DNA from: Helicoverpa zea
Taxonomy: Eukaryota > Arthropoda > Insecta > Lepidoptera > Noctuidae
Direction: 5' to 3'
Length of the DNA: 64,000 nucleotides
Assembly (NCBI RefSeq): GCF_022581195.2
Contig: NC_061462.1
Span: 496,001-560,000, forward strand
In this document: in pieces, positions 24,101 through 35,325 of the stretch
How positions within the stretch are numbered: position 1 is the first letter of the stretch
Layout: every line of letters begins with the position of its first letter
Program-made: the position numbers and the translations under genes
The notes under the pieces: generated by a model
What the model saw: the letters and a program-made list of their open reading frames with translations, nothing else
Databases searched by the model: none
What the model was told of the DNA's origin: nothing

Positions 24101-24873
24101 GGATAAATGTTATGACGCACACATCCACTAATATTCGTGACAAATATTCAACTATATTGGTGTTACCTCCAGTGTTTAACATGAATTAAATTCTCAACTT
24201 TCTTAAAAAAATAAAATAAATTAAGTAAAGACATTTTTGGCTTCAGTAAGCTCTCCTAATTTTTTTTATCTTATAGTGTACTTTTAATTATAAATTGAAA
24301 TAACAAAATCTATGAGTCACCTTTTGAGTCAAATCTAAGGTCACCACAAATCGTACTATAACCGCGGAATGTTTTTAATTTAATGGCATTCCGCCATAAA
24401 AGCGGTCTCAATCTACTTTTATTATAATTGTATGTTTTCTTTGACGAGACTGTCTCAATAAAATTATTCAAAAACGCACTTTTTAGGAATGTATTTAAAT
24501 TGTTTGCACACTGAAAAAGTCGTAAAATACCTATTATTTTTGTTTATGTACTTAAAGCAACAGGTGATTTTTTTTTTCATTTAGTTGAGTGTTTCGTTTA
24601 AAAAATGCAAATGTTTTCTTTTTAGAATTTATATGTGTGTTTTGAACAACATAGTTTAGTGACCTTTTTAAAAAACTATAACTTCCAAGTTAAGCTTTCT
24701 AATCAACAGGCAGGAGTCTCTTTGTAAGCCATAGGCAATACAAATAAGTTTTATTAATACCTTTACATACATATTATGTAGGTATCGATAAATAGTTATA
24801 GTAGACAGCAGCTTTAGCTTGGAAGATTTGGGGTAGTTTATGATATTTGTAGGTAATGATCAAACCTTTCCAT
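21180..24873. other. Gene-free stretch between two MITE copies
   Basis: No coding exon was recognised. A diverged reverse-strand SINE remnant lies near 23,205-23,345 (GGAGCGACTGCTTAGCGGAC). A 'cctgcgtcctgagggaacta' dispersed repeat lies near 23,634. The rest is AT-rich. Confidence 0.45.
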
Positions 24874-25291
24874 ATATAAGGTGCTTTAATATTACCTGCC
24901 AGGACTTGAATGGGGGGTAGTATTGCGTTTATAGATTACAATAGTGAAGAAATTTCGTTCCCCGGAACAGTCAATTCAATTTGAGACATTAAAGAAGTTA
25001 AATTAACATTGGCTCTACTCTGCATAACGTGGTTCGCAAATTACGCGCGTAGTGTCGCTTCGTCAATGAAAACAACTGCTATCTCTTTCTATCTGTTCTG
25101 CAAGAGTGGCAACGCGCAACTCTACTGGATGGTTTTAAACTAATAAATTAGGTCAAATTTATACGTATTTTTTTTTTTGTATGTAAAAAAATATGACAAA
25201 TAATCAATTATTTATCTTTACTATTGTAATCTATAAACGCAATACTACCCCCCATTCAAGTCCTGGCAGATAATATTAAAGCACCTTATAT
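24874..25291. mobile_element. MITE copy 2, same family and orientation as copy 1
   Basis: Same ends, same centre and same orientation as the element at 20.76 kb. There are a few substitutions and short indels, such as an extra TTCAA near the GGAACAGTCAAT block. Both copies abut ATAT, so the exact target duplication cannot be separated from the ends. Confidence 0.9.
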
Positions 25292-25739
25292 GTATTGTTC
25301 TCCGTCTTGAAAAGAGTAAGTAAAACTATGCTCATTAAAACTCCCTTTTAATAATAGCAATATGTGTCTACTAGGTGAAAGAGCTGAATCAATGTACCGA
25401 TATCTAAGTTATGTGGTAGACTGTAGACTGTAGACTATGTAGTTATTTGATATTTATATAATGTTAGTTTGTTAGTTGTTGCGTAAGAGGTGACAGAGCG
25501 TGTTCTAACGCGTGACATTAAAGGGCACGCTTTTGTCTCCCTGAAATATAAAACTGTTTTCAATTTCAGGGATATTTTTTAACAAATATTTATTTTTTGT
25601 GAATTTAAGTTATGAGGATAAGGTGATTAGGCGTTTTTGAAAGGCATGTCTAAATTAATCGGGATAATTTTTTTGCTTAAGTATCCAACTATTCGGTGGA
25701 GCTTATTACACGGTAGATATATTATACATGTACAATTGT
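25292..25739. other. Gene-free spacer
   Basis: AT-rich sequence with a TAGACTGTAGACTGTAGACTA triplication near 25,415-25,436; nothing coding. Confidence 0.4.
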
Positions 25740-25752
25740 ACATTGTGCATAT

Positions 25753-26541
25753 TTTTTTTTTCCGACATCAAAAATCATCAAATGACCCCTCCCGCTGTGG
25801 GTTAGCAGCGGTGAGGGAGTGTCAGACTCTTACTAACTAAAAACCGTCGTGTTCCGTCATAGGCCTTTTATGCACCAGGGCCGCGGTATCTCTTTCGAAC
25901 AACCCGCAGCCCCGGCAGGCCTTGGCCCTGCTGGGCCCCGCTGGGGTTGCTGACATCTCTTTGAGGAGCGCGTGGAACAACGCGCGCCGTCGACACGGGT
26001 CTGTCGTCTAAGTAGACAGAGGGACGATGAGCCACCCGAAGTCACCGCCCACAGACCCACGCCTACGGTGGCCGGAAGTCATCTCGCGACACCCGACGCC
26101 CATGGTGTCTACCTGGTCCAGCGCGGCGGCCGGGATGAGAGGTGCGAACTCTCTGGCGTTCCGCCTCCTCCTTCTCGAGCATGACCGCTTCGCAGAAGGA
26201 GGCGACGGCATCCCATTCCCTCTCGCCCCGGACCATGGCCTGAACCAGGGCCGGACGCGAGAGGTCGCCGCCGCCCAAAGGCTCGACGAGGACCCGGCGG
26301 TGCCCTTCCCATGCAGGGCATACCTGGACTGTGTGGTCCACCGTGTCCTCGGGGCTGTCCGCACAATGGTGACACCCGGGCGCCTCCTCACGACCGATGC
26401 GTGCAGGTACCTCCCGAAACAACCGTGTCCGGTGAGAACCTGCGTCATGCGGTACGTGAGGGCGCCGTGACTCCTCCCGAGCCACTCCTCAAAGAGGGGA
26501 CTTACCGCCACGATGGTGGCGTGCCCTGCACTGGGTTGCGA
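25753..26541 (-). mobile_element. 5'-truncated R1-like LINE with 13-bp target-site duplication
   Basis: ACATTGTGCATAT is duplicated at 25740-25752 and 26542-26554, which fixes both borders. On the minus strand the 5' part encodes the end of an R1-type ORF2: a CHHC..H..C zinc knuckle (C-x2-C-x9-H-x4-C) followed by EREWDAVASFCEAVMLEKEE, the usual R1-clade C-terminus. A GC-rich 3' untranslated region and an A-rich tail then abut the duplication. GC content is far above the surroundings. The reading frame extends past the expected end, suggesting decay. Clade assignment rests on the motif alone. Confidence 0.8.
26063..26485 (-). pseudogene. C-terminal remnant of R1-like reverse-transcriptase ORF2
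   Basis: This open frame covers the zinc knuckle (CHHCADSPEDTVDHTVQVC) and the ALVQAMVRGEREWDAVASFC segment that closes ORF2 in R1-clade elements. Endonuclease and reverse-transcriptase domains are absent through 5' truncation. The frame on the other strand over the same bases is a shadow caused by high GC. Confidence 0.7.
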
Positions 26542-26554
26542 ACATTGTGCATAT

Positions 26555-29500
26555 CAGGTTGACATTTAAGTTAAAAATATAAAAATAGACAACTTAAACG
26601 TTTTACATTCTTTTAGCAGATTTTGTTTTTCGAAAATTCCATAACCTATGAGTTAATTAATTATCTTGTACACATTTCGTAAATTACGAATTCTCGGAAT
26701 AAAAATGTCGATTTGAAAAGACAATTAAAAAAATAAACAATATTTATAATTTTTCCCTTTACGAAACCATAAAATATGTCAAAGTTTTCCTTGTTAAACA
26801 ATTCGAGATGACCTATCGGTTTCAATTTGAAATATCCATCACGTTTTAATCAGATCGCTCACCTTTACTGTAAACTAGCTGTGTCTTGTGGTTTCACCCG
26901 CCGCGGTAGGCATTTATAAGCAGAAAAATGTGTGCACTGAGCACTAGTAGTTTCATAGAGTTTTCATAGAGGTATGTATAAATAGTGTTGAAGTTGAAGG
27001 TATTAGTTACCTCAACTATACCTCAACATGTAGTTCTGTGTTTTATTAATACGTCTGCTACCCCTCATTACCACCTGAGGACCCCGCCTGTCGGAAAGTA
27101 CACAAAGTACTAAGATGGAATACCGTCACTATGCGAAGTAACCTTTATGGGCAACTTAATATAAAAAAGGTTTAAATTGAAAGAAAGAAACGCACAAATT
27201 AACAGCAGCTTTTTAAATCGGTTCCCTGGTAAAAATATCGGTAGTAACAAAAATTGGTGTGGTTTCAGGAGATCACGCGCCATGCCATGCTTCTGAAAAT
27301 GTAATTGACTTCATTCTTAAACTGTAGGCATTTCAGTGACCTATCAAATATTACAATTGTCTTTATAATTTCGAAATTGAGTCCATTCCTCCGTTGAATA
27401 TTCTTTCCTGATTTCCACGATGAAATAAACGATAATATCATATTATTTCCACTTAAATATAAACTTAAAGTTAATGAAATTCAGGGCAATGAACTATACA
27501 GTTAAAATTATGCAAATGGAGTGTTAAATAACAGCTAAATGTAAAGCAAGTACTCGTTAACATTTGAGGTCTTACCGCGTCGTGTTTTGCAGCTAATAAA
27601 ACGTCTAATTCCCCACATTCGCGGTTGTAAGAGGCGTCTGAATTCAGTGTAAGAAGTTCAATAACCTGCGCTGAAGTAATCGGAGGTGGTACAGGGATTT
27701 AAAATACAGTTTTAAAGAGCTACCAACTTACTTTCGCAAATAATCGACATCTATTATTCACAATTAAATCGTAGCTTCTTATGTATACTCAGTCTTTATC
27801 CATCTTTACGGGCCAGTATACTTTTTCTTTTACCTATTTCCACTCTTAATTGGCTGAAATAGTGCATGCAGATAAGAAGTACCTACCTTGGAAACGGGAA
27901 TAGTTACTTTTTATTTGACTGCAGGACCTAATACTGTCAATAATTAACAGACGAATTCACGCTATATCTAGTCTAGTGAACAATAATGGTCATGTTACAA
28001 AACCTATGAAACACTAGCCCAATTTAATCCAAACACAGATACAATCTAAACACTCTGTGTAACCGCTGCCAGTGTTGCCAGCGCAGACAAATATTTACCC
28101 ACGCTGACAGATGGGGAGTATTGCCCTCCGACTCGTTATATTTATCACGTCACAACCCTTCCGTGCGTGGTATTCGGTTGATATTATGATAGAATACCAG
28201 TTTAGTGGTAATGACCTTGGTTTGTTGAGGGTTCAAGACTTTTCTAAAGTTTTCTTTACACAATAGAGAAAATACTAAAGAAGCTTACACCTCCCCGCAT
28301 ACTGTTGACCAATGATTGGCTGAAAGTTTAAAGGTAATCGTGAATTTTTATATAGTAAAACGTTTTAGTCGATCGATGGCTATGTAAAAAATGGCTTACA
28401 TAATTACTTTACGTGTCTACTTACTATCAAACTATTGCTTAAAAATTGGAGAAAACTGCATAATCATGTCCTATTTTGTAGTTTGCAGACAAAACCACCG
28501 CAGAGCCTTTCTAATGCAAAACACCTCCCCCTCGTCCTAAGAGATGTTGCAAAATGTGGTCGGTACGTATAAAACTCCTTGCCCATGTCGGGGTGTCAGC
28601 GTTTCGAAAACGCACAACATTCTAAACTAAGGCGTGTGTTTAAATACAAAAGCGGCTTAAAGTTTTTCCTAGACCATGATTTCGCAACTTATCGCAGATA
28701 GATGTGATTCGTTAGAAAATAATTTAAAAGTAAATCTACAGCAAAAGCAAATACAAAATGAATCTTTCAGAATTTTTATATTGGTTTCACACACCTGGAT
28801 TAAAAGTACACAATAGCTTTTAGCTATGTAACACTGAAATTTTGGTTCAAAACGGTCCATTATTTTCTGAGATAAGTATTGGTATTATAGAGCGTTCAAA
28901 ACAAATCAACAAAAACTTTTGGTTTGTAATATTACAGTAGGTTTTCTTCACTTTTTTGCATATAGGCACAAGCATATTTTTGCTGAATATTTTAGGCAAG
29001 AATTTGGTCTAATTTAATGACAATACATAGGTGTAATAAAATGGTGGTATGTTAACTATTCTCATCGTCTCTTCCGACTGACATGTGATGGGTGGCCGCT
29101 ATTTATAGCTGCGTTTTATTAGTCTGACGTAGATGTAGAACCACTAAAAGTACTAAGACTTAGATTTAAAATAAATGATAGTGATAAATTAATCGAAAAC
29201 AAAAAAAAATGAGTAAACTAGCTTCCGGCCGCAACTGAGCGCAGCAAATGTTTGTATTTCAGTGTATGCTTATGTGTTAATTCAGGGTATCACCTATTTA
29301 CATACCAAATTTCAACAAAATCGGCCCAGCCGTTTTTGCGTTAAAGAATAACAAACATACATTCTCACAAACTTTCAGATTTATAATAAAGGAAGTAGAA
29401 CTGACGAATACCTACTAAGTTACTTAGGTAAACTCAGTTCACTGTCTTTACTTTTTACCTATCCATATGAATACGATCATGCATAAAAACTGATTCTTTA

Positions 29501-30480
29501 TTAGTGTTAACAACCTCAAAATGCAAAACCTACGTAAAAATACCTTCCCGGTGTCACCGACCCCACATGCAGGGTGTTTGAAGTATGTTGACGTAATAGC
29601 TAGCTAATTGCCTAACGAGAACCAATCCAGGTGCGCGGGATAAAAATAGCTCCCCCTGTATATTGGTACAAAGTAGTACCCGTATTGAGCTAACAGAATA
29701 TATGCATCGGAGGGCTTGCCGCCTCATTGGTGAAATTATCGAGTTACTACCTGTATAATGAGTTTTTAAAATTGTTATATTTTTAAAATTCCAGAGCAAG
29801 AGATGTATTTTTGTTATATTACTATGTATGTGTAAGCAAATAGACCTTCAAGGATAAACCATGATTAACCAACCAGGCCGTGAAATTGCCGCCCCTTGGT
29901 CAAATGGGCGACTTGACGGCTAGTAATAGTTCAGTTGTCATTGTAAATATTAAAAATCATCCTTAATCGCTTTCTAGGCTAGAAATTATCAAAAACTATG
30001 AAATAGTTTTCAAGCATTGATCAAGAGTAGGTACCTACCAGTTTAATAAAAGAAATACATTTGAAAAACACTCGTAGAGTTCATTTAAAACAAAATTATT
30101 TTACTAAAACAACAACTATCGAAAAATACGTTAAGTGTTATATCTTCATGAATTTCGTTAATCCTATCTATTTGAGCTACATCTTTGTTTTCTCAGACGC
30201 TTGTCCAAAGTCGTGTAGTATTATTTGCTCAGTAACATTTTACGAGCAGCACTCCTTATTAATATAGAAAATATCATAGTTTTAGTGTTAGTTGATGTTA
30301 TTGCTATACTGCTTATTTAATAGCTTTGGATGAACTCCGAGCTTTTAAGACTGACGGGGTAATGGATCTTTTATCCTTTCTCTTATAAAATAAGATAAGA
30401 GTTATGTATGATAACAAAAATGCGTTGAAATTCCAATCACTTTACGGTGATATTTGCCAGGTACCAATAACTTTTTAATA
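26555..30480. other. Gene-free 3.9-kb stretch
   Basis: No coding exon was recognised on either strand. A dispersed-repeat end lies at about 29,285-29,395 (CAAAATCGGCCCAGCCGTTT), of a kind that closes many moth repeats. A TATAAAA box at 28,571, 28 bases upstream of a TCAGC, was noted but has no gene downstream. Confidence 0.4.
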
Positions 30481-30611
30481 GTAACTAACAGGCCCGCCGT
30501 AAGCGGGCGTGCAAGGCGTGCACCGCACGCGGGCGGCACGTCCTAGGGGGCGGCAAATCGAGCGACTTATCACGTAATATTTAAAAAATACAATATCTTT
30601 CTACCAATGAT

Positions 30612-30741
30612 TTGATTTCAATATTTCCGAACACAGCAATAGCGCTAAGAATATTACTTACACTGCCGGTTTCAGTTACTTCTATTGAAAGATCATTTTC
30701 AAAATTAAAAATTATTAAAAACGATTTAAGATCAACCTTTA
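30612..30741 (+). pseudogene. hAT transposase C-terminal dimerisation-domain fragment
   Basis: The frame reads FPNTAIALRILLTLPVSVTS followed by IERSFSKLKIIKNDLRSTFS, the well-known hAT C-terminal dimerisation signature (an ERSFSKLK..IK..LRS pattern). It then runs into the element's own repeated GC-rich end sequence and stops. No zinc finger or catalytic core is visible upstream, so it is a broken piece. Its strand gives the orientation of the element. Confidence 0.8.
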
Positions 30742-30836
30742 GCGTGGCGTTGGGGCAAATGCCCCGGGCGGCACTATTTAGGGGGCGGCAAAATTAAACC
30801 ATAATTATGTAATAAAACTATTTTTACTAATAATAG

Positions 30837-31310
30837 ATGAGTAGATTTGCAATAAAATTTCAGAAAAAGCCACCCTCGCTTTGGTCGTCTCCTATAAATT
30901 TTGACGGGTTCACCCTTTGCATCCGCAAAAAAATTCGCGCTCGCTGCGCTCGCGGCTCCATGTCAGATATCACAATTTATCTTTGTTTAATTGTTGAGGC
31001 ATTCAGTATCGAATTTAAATCATTTATAGCTTTTTGTTCACTTTGGCTTTTTATGATATGTTTACTTCATGAAAACTCTAAAAGGAAAAAATCGCGCTCG
31101 CTTCGCTCGCGGCTTCATATACATTTGCACTTCCTTTCTGTGCATATCTTACTTTTTGACTTTGCTTTGTTAATTTACAGTGATTTTGATTTGTTTTATG
31201 TCCTTAGACTAAAAAATTTTCGCGCTCGCTTCGCTCGCGCTTCCTTACATACGGAAGGTGTCTTATACGTTCACTTTTTCAACGGGAAACTCACCAAAAA
31301 CCATAAATAA
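30837..31310 (+). other. 157-codon ORF inside the hAT element with three GC-rich R/A motifs
   Basis: An ATG-initiated frame of 157 codons contains three copies of a GC-rich motif built on direct CGCTCGC repeats (30,934-30,955; 31,092-31,112; 31,219-31,240), read as IRARCARG, SRSLRSRL and RARFARA. Between them are hydrophobic AT-rich segments. I do not recognise a protein family. Since the frame lies in a decayed transposon it may be non-coding, with the motifs acting at DNA level. Confidence 0.25.
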
Positions 31311-31814
31311 CATAATATTTTACTGAATTTAAACATTGTTATAGATATTGAAGTTCGTTAGTTTAAGTTACTCATAATCTGTTCTAAGCACTTTGATGTA
31401 CGTTATGTTGGTACCTAACGTATATCGTATACATAGGGGCCACTTGGGATATGATTGCACTGCATTGATGCCCTAAGCAATTGCTTAGTTTGCTAATGGG
31501 GTAACCCAGGACTTCTTAGGTTACTCTAAGTCTTAGAGCATTTCAAGTAAATAAAAAGTTATGTGTAATGTATGTTATGTATTGCAATATTTATGTATCC
31601 AAAAGTAGGCGGGTTTTCTGCAATCAGAGCGGTGTACGATATATATTTTTCTGTTGGACAAGTAAAATGGATATGAATGGCCGGGGGGGTCCGTCCGGAC
31701 CCCCCCCCCTTTATATATTTTTTGACAAAACCCAGTATAATATGTAGTCGTAGGGCGGCATAATCAGTTTTGCACGCGGGCGAACAAACAGCTAGCGGCG
31801 GGCCTGGTAACTAA

Positions 31815-32335
31815 CATAATTTATATTGTTACTAATTGCAAAAAAAAAAAATATGTTTTTTAAATTATTTATTCCGAGCGTTTTCTCGGACACGTAGGAT
31901 GCATCTTTGTTTCCCACCACGAAAAATATATTTTCACCAAAAGTTACATCGTAAGTACTAGCATTCCTACACATGTACAAATCTTCTAAAACACCAGATC
32001 TCCCGCCTGTCAAGGTTAATCACACACCAGATAACGTAAGTTTACATCCGACCTTGGCGATGTCAAATGTTCCTTATAATAGTTACGATAGGGCCTCGTA
32101 ACGACGATCTTGACCTTCGAAGCTTTTAGCTGAACACATTACAACTGCCTGAAGATATTTCACACTAGATTAAAGATACTTACTGACTACTGATGAAATG
32201 TAGGTTTTGTAAATGTTTATATGACTTCATTTATATAGTGCCCTATGTGGCTGTAAGCTTATTAGTAACGAACGACCATCCACGTCCTGAGGGAACTTCT
32301 TCCTGCACCTGGATATAAGTAACCAATATCTTAAG
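31815..32335. other. Gene-free spacer
   Basis: No gene was seen. A dispersed-repeat piece (CACGTCCTGAGGGAACTTCT) lies near 32,281. Confidence 0.4.
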
Positions 32336-32339
32336 CTGT

Positions 32340-32610
32340 CTGTCTACCATAATAATGGCGTCCACGGCTGATTTCGGCCACTGCGGCTGTTCTCATTTAA
32401 GGAGATCAGCCAGCTGCGCAGGACATATTATAGTGCACGAGCATTTGCGCAGACACGGGTGCACGCCCTATATCTTCACTGTCATAACCCGATGGGACGG
32501 CAGTCCGACACGACCGGAAAGAGATCAGGCGTAGGACCGACATTTACATCCGCTCCATCGCAGCAGCGACGGAACCAACTTCCAGACTACGGGCTGCTTT
32601 GTGAAAGCTT
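32340..32610 (-). mobile_element. RTE-type LINE 3' untranslated region, reverse orientation
   Basis: On the minus strand the block runs from CACAAAGCAGCCCGTAGTCT through a CCGGTCGTGTCGGACTG piece to GCAGTGGCCGAAATCAGCCG plus TGGACGCCATT. It is the same family as the 20.05-kb copy. The final GCCGAAATC..CGTGG resembles the end of the RTE fragment at 42.2 kb, which is why I assign these tails to RTE. Confidence 0.65.
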
Positions 32611-32619
32611 AAGAAACCC

Positions 32620-33780
32620 ACAAAGTGATTATAAAATAAATGTCATTTTCATCCCACCATCTCGGAAAGAGTAGTTTTACCCTTTGATATCTGAGCGCAA
32701 AAGCCGTTTTTATCCTCTAGAGCGGCAAAGTGATTTGAATTTAGAACATCGTGTGCAATACTCCATTTGTGACAATCTTGATAAGACTTTTCGAACAAAT
32801 ACATATTAAACAAATAAAATAGTGCTTAAAATAATTAATCAATCAATTAAATAATTTTTATTATTGTTTTTACACAGATTTTTAACCTCGTTTCATTTTT
32901 AAACTGAGTTTTCAAATAAATGAACTTTAATAGGTACTTCTTTTTAATTTGATACTCATATGTGCGCGCCATTTTGTTTTTTTGCATTTAGTAATTTCCT
33001 TAATGAAGTGGGATGAAAAGTTACGTGTTGCACTCGAGTGCAAAGATTTTTCACCTTGTGCTCTTTTGATTCCCTCGCTATCGCTTAGGATTCTAATTAT
33101 TAATTTTAGAATCCTTCGCTTGCTCGGTCATCAAAATTGAGCCCGCGGTTAAAAAGCAACTTTGCACTCTTGTATAACAAATAACTATGAAATCGCGACA
33201 CAGAAGCAGATAAAGTTACTTACTTTCTCATTTATAACTTTCGTTCGCATCTATAATATTAAGTGATTATTTCTATAAAATATTTCAATGTACAGGCTCT
33301 TTAATACGAATATTCGTGAGACCCAAAGGGGTGATTGTAAAGTCTCATCACATAGGGTACCTAAGTTAAGCCAAATGGTACAATCTAAGTTGTTACGCAT
33401 TTCATAGACGTAAGATATCAGTAAATTATGTTTTTACCCGACTTGACCACATAAATGGGAGTACTGAGTTTTTTTTTTTAAGTTTTAGTGTATTATTTCA
33501 GCATGTTTTATTTCAGAAACTGATTTAAAAAAATAAAGAAACAGAATTGTTTCATCACATTTATTAAGTTTTTATCCTACATGTTATTAGGTACATTGTT
33601 TTATTATATTTTTTCTCATATGTGTGTTTTTATACACAAATCATATATTTTACCTATTTAAAATAATTTCGTTAAAAAGTTATTTTATGCTCTTATGCTC
33701 AAAACTTTCCCTGAAATCAGTCTCAAGAGTTTAGTATCTAATAAAATTAAAAAAATAATTTCTTAACACTGTATACAGGT
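32620..33780. other. Gene-free spacer downstream of the small-gene pair
   Basis: AT-rich; no coding exon was recognised. The CG-containing block near 33,015-33,150 has no family resemblance. Confidence 0.4.
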
Positions 33781-33786
33781 AAAGTG

Positions 33787-33792
33787 TTTATT
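33787..33792 (-). terminator. AATAAA polyadenylation signal of small gene A
   Basis: A canonical AATAAA on the minus strand starts 16 nt after the TGA stop of gene A, supporting that stop as the real end of a short message. Confidence 0.6.
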
Positions 33793-33808
33793 GCAAATGT
33801 ATTTGTTA

Positions 33809-33923
33809 TCAACCTAATCCAGTAATATTTCCAATGGGAATATCATTATTCTGTCGGTCCAACTCCAGAAGATACTGTCCTCCGAGGTACAGGCTTATCA
33901 TAAAAGCTGCCGATATTAGAGCC
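33809..33923 (-). CDS. Small gene A, exon 2
   Basis: 115 nt after a pyrimidine-rich acceptor; carries the hydrophobic segment and the polar tail, ending in TGA. Confidence 0.5.
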
Positions 33924-34459
33924 CTGAAATAAATTAATAAAGATAAAAAAAATCATTATTCAAAGTAGGCTGAAAGTCAGCACTTTTTGAAGGTCAAATT
34001 AAAAAAAGACAGCCCCAAAACTCCCCAGCAACACATATCTGTCTGTATGGTATTCTATCAAGGGCTCCATGCATGGGTGACCATCTTGTCATGACGACCA
34101 AATTATTTGCCTTCCGAAACCGTGCTTCGGAAGGCAAATAATTTGGTGAGTGCCGGCTGTCATTTGAACATCTTTAGCAGTCAACCAGTCTTATCACGTC
34201 TTGAAGTATATAGGTAACTGGGTCTATGAGGTCAGATAGGCACTCACTTTAAATAAAACGCTGGTCAGTAAAAAGGTAAAGTGGTGCAAGAAAACCGTGT
34301 TCGGAAAACAAAAAATTAAGAACAAAATTCCCTCCAGAAAAAGGGCTAAAAAAAGCAGATAAAAATAGAAATTGGCTGTTCTCTTTTTTGTATCTTGAGC
34401 AAAAAAGGAAATTAACGTGAATTTTTAAAAAAATTTGGTACTTACACTCCAAACGCCAT
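33809..34459 (-). CDS. Small gene A: predicted 42-aa single-pass membrane or secreted peptide, two exons
   Basis: Exon 1 is 34459-34446 (ATG GCG TTT GGA GT/GTAAGT) and exon 2 is 33923-33809 (TTTATTTCAG/G GCT CTA). The join is phase 2 and yields MAFGVALISAAFMISLYLGG, then a polar tail with QYLLELDRQNNDIPIG and a final NITGLG. Residues 3-20 are hydrophobic, a signal peptide or signal anchor; N38-I-T is a possible glycosylation site. The exon layout copies that of gene B, 1.0 kb upstream on the same strand, which argues for tandem duplication. The intron (522 bp) contains a SINE remnant with a hairpin. I do not recognise the family. Expression is unproven; the splice sites, the shared MAF start and the AATAAA are the support. 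Confidence 0.5.
34050..34260 (+). mobile_element. Diverged SINE remnant inside the intron of gene A
   Basis: GGGTGACCATCTTGTCATGA, GTGCCGGCTGTCATTTGAAC and GGTAACTGGGTCTATGAGGT match, with decay, the body of tRNA-derived moth SINEs. A 21-bp perfect hairpin sits inside (34,098-34,146), where the left arm appears to replace the expected SINE sequence with an inverted copy of the right arm. Confidence 0.6.
34446..34459 (-). CDS. Small gene A, coding part of exon 1
   Basis: Fourteen coding bases encode MAFG plus two bases of a Val codon. The donor GTAAGT is a full consensus. Confidence 0.5.
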
Positions 34460-35325
34460 TGTAAAATCGCAAACAGTCTTTGATGACAGAGGTATGTGTT
34501 TTTTTATTAATAAAAAATGATTAATTTTACTGCTTTACTTGTTCAATGAAAAACACAAACTACGTAAATTTATCACGGGGCCTCGTATTTATGTATTCAA
34601 CAGGTCACGGAATGTTCTGTTTTGTTGTAAATATGATTAAATTACGCCAAAAATTCAGTAGTTACGCATATACCTACATACATGTCTGAGGAAGCAACAC
34701 GATGCCAATATCATTGCTATTTGAGGATATTCGGATACTTGCACCACCAACATGAAATTCTTGACGATTATAAATACATAGTAGGAAGTTTTTCTTCGGT
34801 ATAACAGTGACTAATAAGCCAAATATGACTTAACATTAAAATGACCACTTCGTGTAAAAGATGCAGTGAAAATGAATGCAATTGTATTGTACGTATTATT
34901 TACCTATTTATTGTACAAGTTTCCATTGGTATACTACAGTATTCTGAAAGAAAAGAATGATAAAACAAAAAGTATTTTTAATATAAAAATTGCAACTTGA
35001 AAAAACTCTTAAATATAGCATTTCCTAGACTTGACACATTTTCATACATAAGCAAGCATGTATAATTTTTGGTAACCTACATGTCACCATTTCATGAAAT
35101 TGTCTCAAAAGTGCTTCGGCGTGTTGACTTCGACCTCACGTTCACCATCTTAATTCGGGATTCTATTGTACCGTGTTTGGGTTCAGAGTGATTCAAATTT
35201 CGTTATACTCGACACGAAATACATTTTTTGTTACTATAGGTCCTCAAACTAGGCGCATCCTGTATAATATAGTATATGTTTTTTTATTTAAATTTCTTAC
35301 TTACAGGATAAATTACATAGTCACA

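Larger units (their letters stand above)
30489..31806 (+). mobile_element. hAT transposon remnant with 8-bp target-site duplication
   Basis: GTAACTAA stands on both sides (30481-30488 and 31807-31814), an 8-bp duplication typical of hAT. The ends CAGGCCCGCCG and CGGCGGGCCTG are perfect 11-bp inverted repeats. Inside is a hAT dimerisation-domain remnant. A block near the left end (CGGGCGGCACGTCCTAGGGG) recurs in altered form at about 30,763, so the element has an internal duplication. A GC hairpin, GGGGGGGTCCG..CGGACCCCCCC, lies at 31,683-31,706. Most of the transposase is gone. Confidence 0.88.

Noticed and set aside
26027..26470. 147-codon plus-strand frame over the R1-like LINE
   Set aside because: Shadow of the GC-rich LINE coding strand; the recognisable zinc knuckle is on the minus strand.
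28571..28602. TATAAAA followed 28 bases later by TCAGC, resembling an insect core promoter
   Set aside because: No coding exon or transcript-like structure follows on either strand; short motifs like this occur by chance in 64 kb.
29554..29799. 81-codon minus-strand frame in a block starting CAGGGTGTTT and ending CCTGTATAA
   Set aside because: The ends hint at a small DNA transposon but do not form a convincing inverted repeat, and the peptide has no recognisable motif.
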